From: Lunularia cruciata
Lineage: Eukaryota > Streptophyta > Marchantiopsida > Lunulariales > Lunulariaceae
Assembly (NCBI GenBank): GCA_948567375.1
Contig: OX419760.1
Location: 8,556,001 to 8,620,000 of the forward strand
DNA length: 64,000 bases
Reading direction: 5' to 3'
The notes beneath the pieces are model-generated. The model was not told the origin of the DNA, ran no database searches, and was given only the letters and a program-made list of their open reading frames with translations. A program made the translations under genes and the position numbers. Below are positions 54,871 through 64,000 of the stretch, in pieces. Position 1 is the stretch's first letter. Every line of letters begins with the position of its first letter.

Positions 54871-55531
54871 CGCATGCAAGGTGATCTTGTATTGCCTTCC
54901 ATCGTGGCCAACTTGATATATGCCCCAAATGTATAGATTTTGAGTTGTAAACCCGCTCAGCGCAATTTTGCAGAGCGGTTAATAGGCAAGCCTTTCAGAC
55001 ATCCACTGTGCTACACTATTTCTGCATATTTTCTACGGCGTAGGGCTCATTGTATACAATGTGTATTAAATGTAATGTACAGAAGGTACTGAAAGGATGG
55101 CAATTCATGGTTGGTTCTGGTTTCCCGTGTAAACCACCTCACCATATGTATGGGTCTTTTAAACGAAAGAGGGTGCTCATGGTGACGCACGTTGTAACAT
55201 CAGCTAGCAAATTTCGGTCCAAATCAGTCCAAAGTACAAGTTCCATAGGCTTTACGTCGGTTGCTAGAGATATTGGTAGCCCTGCTAAGTTGGAAAACAT
55301 GACTGCCACGACTCTTGTGGCAATTGCTCACCGTATGTCTACCCTCCAGTTTAGCTTGATGTAGTAGAATTCGGGGCTAGATTATGAGCCGGAATCAAGT
55401 ATATGAAGAGCAGATCTTAGGTCTCTGAGATGATTAGCTCCCTCGATCTTTATACATGCTGTTAGAAGAGTATAATGCAACATTGTGCTAAGACTACTGT
55501 CCCCGTGACTACTGTTCACATGAGTTACACG
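54871..55531 (+). other. MSRA5 3' region, no further gene seen
   Basis: Probable 3' UTR and intergenic sequence. An isolated GCTCACCGTATGTCTACCC word at 55326-55344 recurs in the minisatellite at 55723. The open stretch 55050-55364 is not recognised. Confidence 0.45.
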
Positions 55532-55657
55532 TTTGACAATGAGTTACACGTTAGCACGTTTAGATTCAAAGGTGTGCTCTAAGAGTATGCTCGTTTTGAC
55601 AATGAGTTACACGTTAGCACGTTTAGATTCAAAGGTGTGCTCTAAGAGTATGCTCGT
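55532..55657. repeat. 63-bp tandem duplication
   Basis: Two essentially identical 63-bp units (55532-55594 and 55595-55657), starting TTTGACAATGAGTTACACG. The near-perfect identity means the duplication is recent. A partial TGAGTTACACG also precedes it at 55520. Confidence 0.9.
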
Positions 55658-55722
55658 GTACTTATATAATCCCAGTTTTTGCAAAAGGCGATCGTGTAGG
55701 AAAAATGAAGGATGGAAGACCC

Positions 55723-55794
55723 CATCGTATGCTCACCGTATGTCTACCCCACCGTATGTCTACCCCATCGTATGCTCACCGTATGTCTACCCCA
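55723..55794. repeat. Minisatellite in the LINE 3' end
   Basis: CACCGTATGTCTACCCC occurs three times, twice preceded by GTATGCT. The array adds about 66 bp compared with the LINE tail at 49817, where CCCC is followed directly by ATCAAGCC. A solitary unit lies at 55326. Confidence 0.8.
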
Positions 55795-55834
55795 TCAAGC
55801 CGTACAAGGGAGAGACAAAAAAGGTAACATAGAG

Positions 55835-56583
55835 CTAAGCCCCAATAGAGTCTATATGAGAAATCTGCCCTACCGCACCTAAGATATCCAAGCTACCCAA
55901 GTCGTACGGTCTACACACAATTGGAGTATCCGAAGAAACATCATCTAATGTGATTGCACCAGCCATTGCCCTCTGTAGAGCAATGGACACACGCTGTCTA
56001 AAATATACTACAAAGTATGAAAGTGAGTGGTACCCCCTAACGCCTAACATGATAAGCTCTCACCCACTCCCTGACAAATGTGTCAAATGCCGTGTCCATT
56101 GTTCCATATAACTCCAAGGCTAGAGGAACAAAGAGGTGACCTCGCTGCATGATCCTATACTTGGAGACCTTGCAACCTGCTATTGCACTCGCCACCCATC
56201 TAGGGGGATTGGTAATCACTCCCTCCGAAATTGTATCACGTGTAGGGTCCGTCACCACGATATCCACTACTATCACCTGATCATCTCGGACCAAGTATAA
56301 GTCTGCCCTGACACGTGTCGTCTACAAAGCATATGAACGCTCCATCCAAGCCAAGTATCCACTCTCTCGTGCCATAGCAAACACTATGTCCCTAATGGCA
56401 TCATGGGTAGCTATCCTCTGTCCTCCAAAAGGACACCGTGTCATGTGGACCGCCGTTGCATCTAGTGTAGAACCACACTCACAAGTGAATAATGAAGATG
56501 CAAACCTAGGCGAAACCTCATCGCTGTAGAGAAAGTAGCTGGTGCGAGTCGGAATGCCCTAATGCTCGGTCGAGCTAGGATCC
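55835..56583 (-). pseudogene. LINE C-terminal CCHC finger and restriction-like endonuclease
   Basis: Minus-strand reading after the solo LTR: ATFSTAMRFRLGL, then CCHC finger (CECGSTLDATAVHMTRC, about 56490-56440) and PFGGQRIATHDAIRDIVF. The endonuclease core is VVDIVVTDPTRD, KVSKYR and FVPLALELYG (about 56280-56090), with the Asp and Lys spacing of a PD-(D/E)XK fold, which nicks the target DNA. It then passes FRQRVSIALQRAMAGAI to a stop at 55835. At least one stop (near 56318) and frame changes are present. Confidence 0.75.
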
Positions 56584-56588
56584 AAGAG

Positions 56589-57330
56589 TGTAATACCAAG
56601 AGCTAGCCATATGATCTAGATGTGAAATTCGGTTTGGTAACATCTAGAATGATGTTATACATGATGGTCAAAATAGATCAGATAGAAGTATCACCAAAAG
56701 AGTACTTCTACTAATAGAGCAGAACCGAAATAGACTTCAAAACCTTAGATCCAATAGCTAGACATATGATTTAAAGGTGGGAATTGGTTTGGTAACATCT
56801 GGAAAGATGTTACACATTATGTACTAAACAGATCAAAAAGAGGTATCACCAAAAGTGGATTTATATTAATAGAGTAAGAACCAAAATATGCCTGAAATCT
56901 TTGAAGACAATTTTGGAGGCCTAAACGGATGAATTAGGCCTTGAAAATGTGTACATTCTCCCCCCATAATGGAGGAAAGGTTGGCCTTCCCTCCCCTTGG
57001 TTTGTCTCGTCGAGAGTTTTCCAACAGTACCCTTACTCACATGATTCTGAGACTCCTACAGGAAGATTCCCTAAAAGATTCCCTCTGGTTGGTCAAAGCT
57101 TGTTTAACCAACCAGATATGACCTAGACCGATATGTCACCCATCCAAATAAGTAATCCAAGGGTGGAGCTTGCTGACATGTCACCTATCTGTGTGCCTAA
57201 TCCTATGGTAGAGCCTCCTTGGAGTAGATCCTCTTTGTCTATATAATAAAGAGAAGGTGCTCCTTTGGGGCACCGAATGTTGAGTGTATAATTTGTGTTT
57301 TCTCTCTTCTCTTGTCCTCGGAGTATTACA
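56589..57330 (+). mobile_element. Solo LTR inserted in the LINE (742 bp)
   Basis: Starts TGTAATAC and ends GTATTACA (perfect 8-bp inverted ends) and is flanked by AAGAG on both sides (56584-56588 and 57331-57335). Removing it with one AAGAG restores the LINE reading frame across the site (ASSWILARPSIRAF). A diverged tandem duplication occupies 56589-56730 and 56750-56890 (GGTTTGGTAACATCT and ATCACCAAAAG in both). TATATAATAAA near 57240, about 90 bp from the end, favours plus orientation. It does not match the A, B or C LTRs; its parent element is not in the window. Confidence 0.88.
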
Positions 57331-57335
57331 AAGAG

Positions 57336-58998
57336 CTTGCATCCTTGCCGGAGCAAGAGCAAAGATGTGCTCTAGTAGCCTGAGGAATGGACGATTCGAC
57401 TAAGAGAGAATGTAATGTATGCTCACACTGTCGCTCCATCAAGGAAGACTATAAACCTCTAGTCCAATCTGACGATAGTGAAGCAAAAAGTGGAAAATCC
57501 TCTCGTGCTCAAGGGGATAGACTATCTCTTGTCTGCCGCAATAACGCATGGAAAGAATAGGATCCTCCCTCCACCTTTGTCACATAAGTCTCCAAAACCG
57601 GCCTATCAACAACCACAAAACGAGAGGAAAGTAGGGGTGCCAAGAGAGCCCAACTACCCAAAAATGCTATAGGTGTCATCTCCTCCATAGAAAGCAAGCC
57701 AATCCCACCACATGAGATCGGCAGAGCCGTCTGTCTACGTGCCAAATCCCCTGTCACACACTCAAAAGTCCCTAGTCCAATAATATCACCAAAGACTCCC
57801 ATAATCCTCCTATCAAATGCTCCCAAACGTGATAGGAAGGATGGTGAGGGGGGCATTGTACGGATGAGGTAGGATGTTCGACGAGCAATATTGGAAGAGG
57901 GTATACCAAATGCCACATGCGGATCTCCTAATAATGGAAGGTCATCTACATGGAGAACATCCTCTGCAAGGGCAACGTCTAGGAAGCATGTGACAAAATC
58001 CTCCGATACTATCGGCACTCCAAGAACACAAAGTCCATCTATAGATGTGATGCACCCCTGTAGAAGCTCAAGGTAGGGAGGGATACCTGGAGGGGACCAT
58101 GCTCTACACTTTGACACCTTGACTCTCAAGCCTACTAGATGTAGCTCGGTAGTCTAGTCAAAGGCCTGCCTAATCTGATCTACAGGGCCTACAATGTGTG
58201 TATCATCTACCAAGGAGTGAAATACACAACCTGGCATGGCCAAAGTAGTAGATAAGAGAGCTCTAAAGTGAGCCATGGCAAATAGGGGCCCCCCCAAAGG
58301 ATCTCCCTAACGTGTACCAACAGTTGACTCTAAGACGATGACTCTCTCTTGTGAACCACCATGTTGGTAGTAAAAAGAAACAAGAGAGCTGTAAAAAGAC
58401 TGCACAAAAGGAATGAGACTTGCCAAGGAACACCAGCCTCCCTAAGCTCTCTAAAGATGGATGCCCATGAGACACTATTAAAAGTGTTCTCAACATCCAC
58501 CTGTAGGACGACCCACTCTGGATGGATATCTAGGAGTGCTCTAATGCCAAGAGAAATAGCCTTACATCCACCAAGTGTAGCTACTCCAAACTGATGTGGA
58601 CTAAGGTGTTGTCGAAAGTGAGAATGATATTGAAGGACAATGGTATGACCAACCAATTGCAAAAAGATCTCTCCAATAGCAATCGGTCTAATACCTCCCA
58701 TGTCCTTCTCCATCGTGAGAAGTCGACTAGCACCTAACACCCGACTAACAGACATAGGAATGTCTCCTCTTGTTACTGCTACAGCCACCTAAAACAACTC
58801 GGTAAAACCACTAGAAGGATCATCTGCCTGGAAGCAATCTCTAAGGTGCTCATAAACCATCCATGATAAGCCTCCCAAGGAAAGGCGAGGGGCAGTGTAC
58901 AATGCTTGTGCAAGTAACGACCTATCAAGACATAAAGGCTGCTCAGGTTGATAATCTAAGACCTCTAGTGGTAGTCCCTCTACTGCTATAGTGAGCAT
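57336..58998 (-). pseudogene. LINE reverse transcriptase
   Basis: From 58998: SLGGLSWMVYEHLRDCFQAD, then GGIRPIAIGEIFLQLVGHTI and VVLQVDVENTFNSVSW (58700-58460). GDPLGGPLFAMAHF (about 58306-58265) and the catalytic SLVDDTHIVGP (Asp-Asp codons at 58202-58207) follow. The thumb and linker open at 58129-57509 and run to DASS at the solo LTR. It copies the element RNA at the nicked target. The catalytic pair is kept, but at least three stops or frameshifts break the frame. Confidence 0.8.
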
Positions 58999-59056
58999 AG
59001 GGAAGAGATAGTCTCATTAGTAGGACTTGCTATAGACAAAGGGTGTAGCGCTTGTG

Positions 59057-59717
59057 CTACTCTACTAAACTCTCTTGCCTAACCCAATGTCCTTCATCGT
59101 CATAATCAAGTGGACTCTGTGGTATCCTTTGGCAATGCCTATCTCCTAAATTGTGTAGCCCTAACAGACTCCTCCTGAAGGGCTGCCCAATCCCCCGCTC
59201 AAAATCAACTAAATCTAGCAGCCACCTCTTTATGCCTTGCACGTCCCCCTCTAACATAACAAAGACACTATCAAGGGAGTAAGAGAAATATGAACCATGC
59301 TAACTTGTCCAAGGAATCACGTGCCAAACCATCAAGTGGTAGGCAAAAAGCCTGTCTAGCCTCATCATAGAGTGTGTGGGGTAGCCTATAGAATAGACGT
59401 GGACATGGAAAACTAGTCTCAAATAACCCCAAAATGCAACCCGCTAGAGAAGCTAACCACTCCCACGACTCAATCGGTATCCCTGGAACGATCAACAAAT
59501 GAATAGAAGAAGCGTGTGTAATCTCAAATGTCACTACTGTCAATGTAGTAGCTTGTCTCATGTAGGCATCCCAAGTGGTCCAATCATAGTCCTTATGCAT
59601 CCTTCCCACATGGGTCTTTACCCTTTGTGAGGTAAAGCGTTGGTGACACATCGGGCATGGTGTATCCCAACCCGCTCTAAGCAACCCCACATAGGAAGGT
59701 GTAGCCATGGCTAGCAC
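59057..59717 (-). pseudogene. LINE N-terminal C2H2 finger region
   Basis: Open from 59717 (MLAMATPSYVGLLRAGWD). A C2H2 finger CPMCHQRFTSQRVKTHVGRM H-type lies at residues 21-40 (C-X2-C then H-X4-H). A hydrophobic region follows, and after a stop at 59271 a second open stretch (59257-59057). In R2-type LINEs such fingers recognise the target site. Confidence 0.65.
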
Positions 59718-59720
59718 AAG

Positions 59721-60090
59721 AATAATGATAGTAACACATGTTGCTCTTCTTCATATCTCCCCATATCTGAAAAACCACAACCCCTCACATCCCAACTCAC
59801 ATAAGAAAACAATCTCTCCAAACCCTAAAATTGATAACTCTCATAACTTTCAATTTCTATCTCCAAAGTTTTCAAACTAAATTCCCATGGAACTTAATCA
59901 TAAAAAGCAAGAGATTGGAAATGAAAATTCTCGACCCATCACTCTCAATGTATAATGATCACTCTAATCCCTAAAAAAAAACTAAAAATCCTCATAACTT
60001 TCTACTCCATTCTCCATAGTCTTCAATCTAGGTGCCAATGGAACCAAAATTGAAAAACAAAGAGAATTGACTCTTCACTCAAGTGCTACG
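59721..60090. other. Non-coding junction between LINE and copia element
   Basis: Holds two imperfect copies of a roughly 145-bp unit (about 59820-59920 and 59965-60070), sharing ACTCTCATAACTTTC/CCTCATAACTTTC, CCAAAG or CCATAG, TTCAA and CCAATGGAAC-like words. It may be LINE leader (5' UTR) repeats, as LINE promoters are often tandem. No gene. Confidence 0.4.
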
Positions 60091-60256
60091 TGCTAGAGAA
60101 CCCTTAGAAAATATAGATATTGTCTCCTGTGTCTCCCTCTCTTCTCTTGTCTGCACACTCTCCCGTAGCTTCAGTGATCTCTAAGAGAATATCCAATGCA
60201 GGGATTATCACTAGTTCAACCAATCTATTACGTACTACTCAACTCGTTTTCTCACA
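60091..60256 (+). repeat. Probable 5' LTR of copia element (166 bp)
   Basis: TGCTAGAGAACCC to TTTTCTCACA, ending directly at the primer site. Short LTRs of this look are common in copia elements. The 3' LTR is outside the window, so the left boundary is inferred only from the TG and general form. Confidence 0.4.
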
Positions 60257-60268
60257 TGGTATCAGAGC
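60257..60268 (+). other. Primer binding site (initiator Met tRNA) of copia element
   Basis: TGGTATCAGAGC, the canonical plant copia primer site, directly after CTCACA. Confidence 0.85.
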
Positions 60269-60507
60269 GATAAGTTTCAGAATTCCTTTTAGCTGCTAAT
60301 GGACATTTTAGCACACACACCATTTTTGAAATTCTAAGAGGCCTAAGTTTTACACACTAGTGTATCTGCAAAAATAAGAGCCCCTTGTTCCTACTCTGAA
60401 GAGTGTCTTTTTTCTCTGGGTTTTAGGAGATAATTTTCTCTTATATCCTTTGTTAGTTTGGGTTTTGGGAGAGAAATTCTCCACTATCCTCTGTGCATCA
60501 AATCATC

Positions 60508-61565
60508 ATGTCCGCTATTGGTGTTAGTCCTGGTGTTGGTGCTCTTGTTGTTAGTGTTGGTGCTCCTACTAGTGTAATATTTGCTATTCCAGCCATACGA
60601 TTTGACTCAACCTTTGTCAAATTCAATGGCAATTATTTCCAATCTTGGAAACATTGTCTTGCACTCAAACTGAAGGTGGCTTCAATTTTTACAATTGTTG
60701 ATGGTATTGAAATTAAGATCACCTCAGTTGCTACTCTACCTGATTGGGAACATAGGAATCTTGTTGCTCTTAAAGCAATCAATTCAGCATTAGCTCCTGA
60801 GTTTGTTCCCACCATCAGTAGGCACATGTTGGCAAGTGAAGCATGGATGGATTTAACAACCATGTACAAAGGTACCGATGATGTCACAATCATGTACCTA
60901 CTGGACACTTTGATAAATTTGAAGATGCATTAAGGCACTAGTGTAGAAAAGCACATTACCAATTTTTGAGGAGTACTCCTCCAATTAGCTGCAGTGAACA
61001 ACCCAATCAATGACCAGCAGGTTAAGCTCTATTTGATGAGGTCTATGCCTTCTCGTTTCAAGGATGTTTTGCAATCATTGCAAACACAAAAGACACTACA
61101 TCTCTTTGGTATCATTGCTCTTCTTTTTCAAGAAGAGATCAGTATGAAGTATGAAGGTCTTGTAGAGCAAACAACTGCTCTAGCCGTCACACAAGGCTCT
61201 AAATCTTCTTACAGAAACTAAGGTAAAGGCAAGGGGAGCTGGAAGCATGAATCTCCTGGTTTTTCTGGTCAGAACTCTTTCAATAGACCTTTTGGTCAGA
61301 CCTCTTTTAACAGATTTTCTGGTCAGAATCCTTTCAGAAGACCTTCCGGTCAGAATCAGAGTTATTTATCTACATCTTCAGGAAGAAATTCCTTCAGACC
61401 TTCTATCATCTGTCACTAATGCTCAAAGAAGGGACATCACATCAAAGACTATTGCAAGCGCATTGCTGATGCAAGGGAGAAAGGAGGCAAGGAACACCAT
61501 CACTCCAATGCTTCTACAACTCACTTCTCTTTGTACGATGTTAATGTTGTTCCTTCAGTCACTCA
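60508..61565 (+). pseudogene. Copia gag
   Basis: Start at the ATG of MSAIGVSPGVGALVV. The UBN2-type gag has FNGNYFQSWKHCLALKLKV, DWEHRNLVALKAINSAL and AWMDLTTMYKG. A TAA at 60931 and a TGA at about 60968 interrupt it, then LYLMRSMPSRFKDVLQSLQT follows. After another stop (61219) a Gly/Ser/Phe-rich stretch with FSGQN- and FNRPFGQ-like repeats (61255-61390) leads to a CCHC knuckle (ICHXCSKKGHHIKDYC, about 61410-61455) whose centre carries a stop. Confidence 0.75.
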
Positions 61566-62060
61566 GGACAAGAGATGGTACATCAACACTGTTGCTTCTT
61601 AGCACATGACCTACCAACAAACTTGTTTCCTAGTCTATAAAGCATACACACCACCTAGATAAGTTTACTTGGCTAATGGTTCCAACATTGCTATTCTAGG
61701 CAATGGGACAGTTTTAGTTAAGCTTGCTTGTCCAGGGAAGTCCTACATGCTAGAAGATGTTCTACATGTTCCTTTGTTGAACAAGAATCTCTATTCAGCA
61801 TTTCAGTTGAGCAAATCACATGGATCATTTCAATTAAAGGAAACCAGCATTTTCCTTTATGATGATCTGCAGAATATGATTGCATCTTGTCCTAAATTGG
61901 ATAATTTTTGGCTTTTGGGAGATTCCATTGAGCAACCTCAAGATGTTGCAGTCTCTACATCAACTCAACTACTAGAGCCATCTCAAGTTGCTGCAATCTC
62001 TATTCCAACCAGGGATGCATCTTCCGCTATTACTTCCCTTTGGCATTGATGACTTGGGCA
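61566..62060 (+). pseudogene. Copia protease and pre-integrase region
   Basis: The active-site loop reads WYINTVAS (Asn codon 61585-61587) where copia proteases have W-[IL]-[ILV]-D-S-G/T-A-S, so the catalytic Asp is replaced, and a TAG follows before HMT. The body continues in one frame (VYLANGSNIAILGNGTV, YMLEDVLHVPLLNKNLYSAF) to 62049. A degenerate GAG-pre-integrase stretch (LWH) follows. Confidence 0.7.
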
Positions 62061-63030
62061 CATCAGCAAGAATAGACTTCAACTTCTACAAGACAAAGAT
62101 CTGGTTGTTGGGATGGATAGGATCCATCCTCATTTTTTTCCTGTTTGCTCACCTTGTCTTCACAGCAAGCAAGCTCAAATTCCCTTACCTCGGGAAGGAG
62201 CTACTAGAGTCATTGTTCCATTGGCTCTCATCCATTCTGATGTTTGTGGTCCCATCTCTTCTGCTACCTACACTGGTTATAGATACTTTGTGACCATCAT
62301 TGATGATTACACAAGGTATACATTCTTGTATCTACTCAAGTTCAAACATGAAGTTTTTACTTGTTTCCAAGAATACGTGACCTATGCAGAGACTCAACTC
62401 AATCAAAAGGTTTGGGTGCTGCGCTTAGACAATGGTGGTGAATACAACTCTGCAGATTTTCATCTTTTCTGCAAAGGCAAAGGTATCATGCACCAATTCA
62501 ACACTCCACATACTCCTCAGCAAAATGGTGTTGTTGAGATAAAGAACAGAACATTGGTAGAAGCAGTCCGCACTATGTTATTTGAGTCTGAACTCCCCAA
62601 GCCTTACTAGGTAGAGGCACTACACACTGCCAACTTTCTGCAAAATTGAAGTCCTACCAAAGCCATCTCCTCCGAAGTCACACCCTTCCAACTCTGGTTT
62701 GTTATAAACCTAATCTATCCCTACTTTGCAATTTTTGGTTGCATTGCTTATGCACATGTTCCATCTTCTTCCAGATCTAAACTCTATTCTAAGTCTTCCA
62801 AGTGTATCTTCCTTGGTTGTGATCAGGATAGTAAAGCTTATAGAGTACAAAAAATATCTGATAACTCTATTTTTCTGTCAAGGGATGTTCAGTTTCAGGA
62901 ACATACCTACGCTCATGCACATAAACAATGTTCTGACACTCAGGATGTTCAACTGGACAATTTTCATTCCCTCTCTTGCTTCTAGTTCTCAGTCTACCCA
63001 CAGTCTATCCCCACCAACTCCTACTTAGTC
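62061..63030 (+). pseudogene. Copia integrase
   Basis: The zinc-binding part is partly readable near 62110 (CSPCLHSKQAQ). The core is open at 62113-62610 with LIHSDVCGPISSATYTGYRY (first Asp), VLRLDNGGEYNSADF (second Asp) and PQQNGVVEIKNRTL (Glu). Stops at 62608 and 62647. The C-terminal part reads YFAIFGCIAYAHVP, SKCIFLGCDQDSKAYR and IFLSRDVQF up to about 62905. Confidence 0.78.
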
Positions 63031-64000
63031 ACCTCCTCTCCACAATCTTACAGCTCCAATAATTCCTTCTTCACTACAATCCTTACCTTCTAGTTCTGGC
63101 ATTCCACACAGGTCCTCAGGATCCTCTATCATAGTTTCGAGGAGATACTCGATAAGGCCAAAACCTCTACCTTCTCCAGATGCTGCCCAAGCACCTTCTG
63201 TACGTCAAGGCACCAGGGTTCGCACTCCAATTTGAAAATATGATGCATTGTTGGAGTCTGCTAATGCATTAAGCGTGCATTACTCTGCATCTGATCTTGA
63301 TCCTGACACTTATGAAGTTGCTATCGCTGGACCTGATTCCAGTAAATGGTGTGAGGCTATTCAAGATGAGCTTCAGTCCATGGAGAACAATCAAACATGG
63401 GTCATCATTGAGTTACCACTAGGTCGCAAGGCAGTCACCTCAAAGTGGATTTTTAAGAAGAAATACAATGCACAAGGGTTGATCCAAAGGTACAAGGCTA
63501 GACTTGTTGCTCGTGGTTTCTCTCAAGTTCCAGGTATTGACTACACAGATACCTACTCTCTTGTTGCCAAATTGACAACAATTCGCGTGTTGCTTCCTTA
63601 CTCAGCTCAGAATGATTTGGAAGTGCATGCTCTTGATGTCAAAACAACTTTCTCAATGGCACATTGATTGAGAAAAGCTACATGCACATTCCTCTTGGCT
63701 TGCTGACTCCTGACCAGCACAAGCAGCAACAAGCCACTAAACAAGGGCAATTTGTTTTACAGCTCTACAAGGCTTTGTATGGTCTCAAACAGTCAGCCCG
63801 ACAATGGTATCACAAGTTTGATCAGTTTTTACTAGGTTTGGGATTTCAGCACTCTAGAGCTGATTCTAATCTCTATATCTTCCATTCTCGTTCTCATTTT
63901 GTCATCTTACCTCTTTGTGTAGATGACTGCATCCTTGCCAGCAATAACCTTTCTCTTCTCCTCTCTATCAAAGAGTCTCTTAAACAGAGTTTTGAGATGA
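63031..64000 (+). pseudogene. Copia reverse transcriptase (runs off the window)
   Basis: A Ser/Pro-rich linker (63000-63235) precedes the RT. An open segment at 63248-63667 has KWCEAIQDELQSMENNQTW, KWIFKKKYNAQG and YKARLVARGFSQVPGIDY. A frameshift near 63662 (stop after TTFSMAH) is followed in another frame by QLYKALYGLKQSARQWYHKF, RADSNLYIF and the catalytic VDDCILAS (about 63920). RNase H and the 3' LTR lie beyond the window. Confidence 0.82.

Larger units (their letters stand above)
55699..59720 (-). mobile_element. Non-LTR retrotransposon with restriction-like endonuclease (R2/Utopia-like)
   Basis: Minus-strand LINE with one ORF in pieces: N-terminal C2H2 finger, RT, CCHC finger and C-terminal restriction-like endonuclease. 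This layout marks the early-branching LINE clades (R2 and relatives; the Utopia clade has been reported from plants and algae), not the L1 and RTE types common in seed plants. Several frameshifts and stops and a solo LTR insertion (56589-57330) make it inactive. The 3' end at about 55699 matches the truncated tail at 49817. The exact 5' end is uncertain. Confidence 0.8.

Noticed and set aside
55050-55364. 104-codon ORF after MSRA5
   Set aside because: No recognisable domain. It contains part of the minisatellite word and lies in probable 3' flanking DNA.
55723-55794. Short repeat array considered as CRISPR
   Set aside because: Units are directly adjacent without unique spacers of constant length and the context is a plant LINE.
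1-64000. tRNA and rRNA genes
   Set aside because: No cloverleaf with conserved A and B boxes and no rRNA-like stretches were noticed. The tRNA-complementary pieces found are retroelement primer sites.

Overview
This window is repeat-dense nuclear DNA of a land plant. The evidence is a split plant-type MSRA5 gene (52875-54870, four exons with GT/AG introns), Ty3/gypsy elements with tRNA-Asp-like primer sites and no integrase chromodomain, a Ty1/copia element, and a LINE of the early-branching type that carries a restriction-like endonuclease. The mix of elements, above all a gypsy element with a cytosine-C5 methyltransferase domain, points to a spore-bearing (non-seed) plant. That placement is inference; nothing here names a species.

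Layout. 1-946 is a broken chromovirus-like integrase. 947-1702 is the left end (LTR plus leader) of a minus-strand copy of element family A. 1703-7220 is a decayed minus-strand gypsy element (family D) with gag, a methyltransferase region, a deleted RT, RNase H and integrase. 7221-15900 is old debris: a second D fragment, a plus-strand coiled-coil relic, and two minus-strand relics of a protein otherwise seen inside the LTRs of element B. 15905-18255 is a third gypsy element (C: LTR, Met-type primer site, gag, protease, a 3 x 60-bp coding repeat), cut off by the integrase and LTR end of an A copy (A1, 18256-19649).

19650-41189 is one large gypsy element (B) inserted in the A1 LTR with a 5-bp duplication (CTGAG). 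Its LTRs are about 3.78 kb each and each contains a sense-strand ORF of about 857 codons (globular N-terminus, acidic middle, long coiled coil). B is itself split inside gag by a complete A element (A2, 25504-33311, 4-bp duplication GGCC, LTRs about 98.7% identical). After B come the last 21 bp of the A1 LTR and then a minus-strand A copy (A3, 41216-48105) joined head-on.

48106-52870 is mostly non-coding, with a 170-bp truncated LINE tail at 49817. The single host gene, MSRA5, follows. 55699-59720 is a minus-strand LINE split by a 742-bp solo LTR with a perfect AAGAG duplication. 60091-64000 is the 5' part of a copia element that runs off the window.

Almost every element is disabled, mainly by C-to-T type stops (CGA to TGA, CAR to TAR), as expected for long-methylated plant transposons. 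The two most notable observations are the methyltransferase-bearing gypsy element and the protein-coding LTR of element B, with older relatives of that LTR protein elsewhere in the window.
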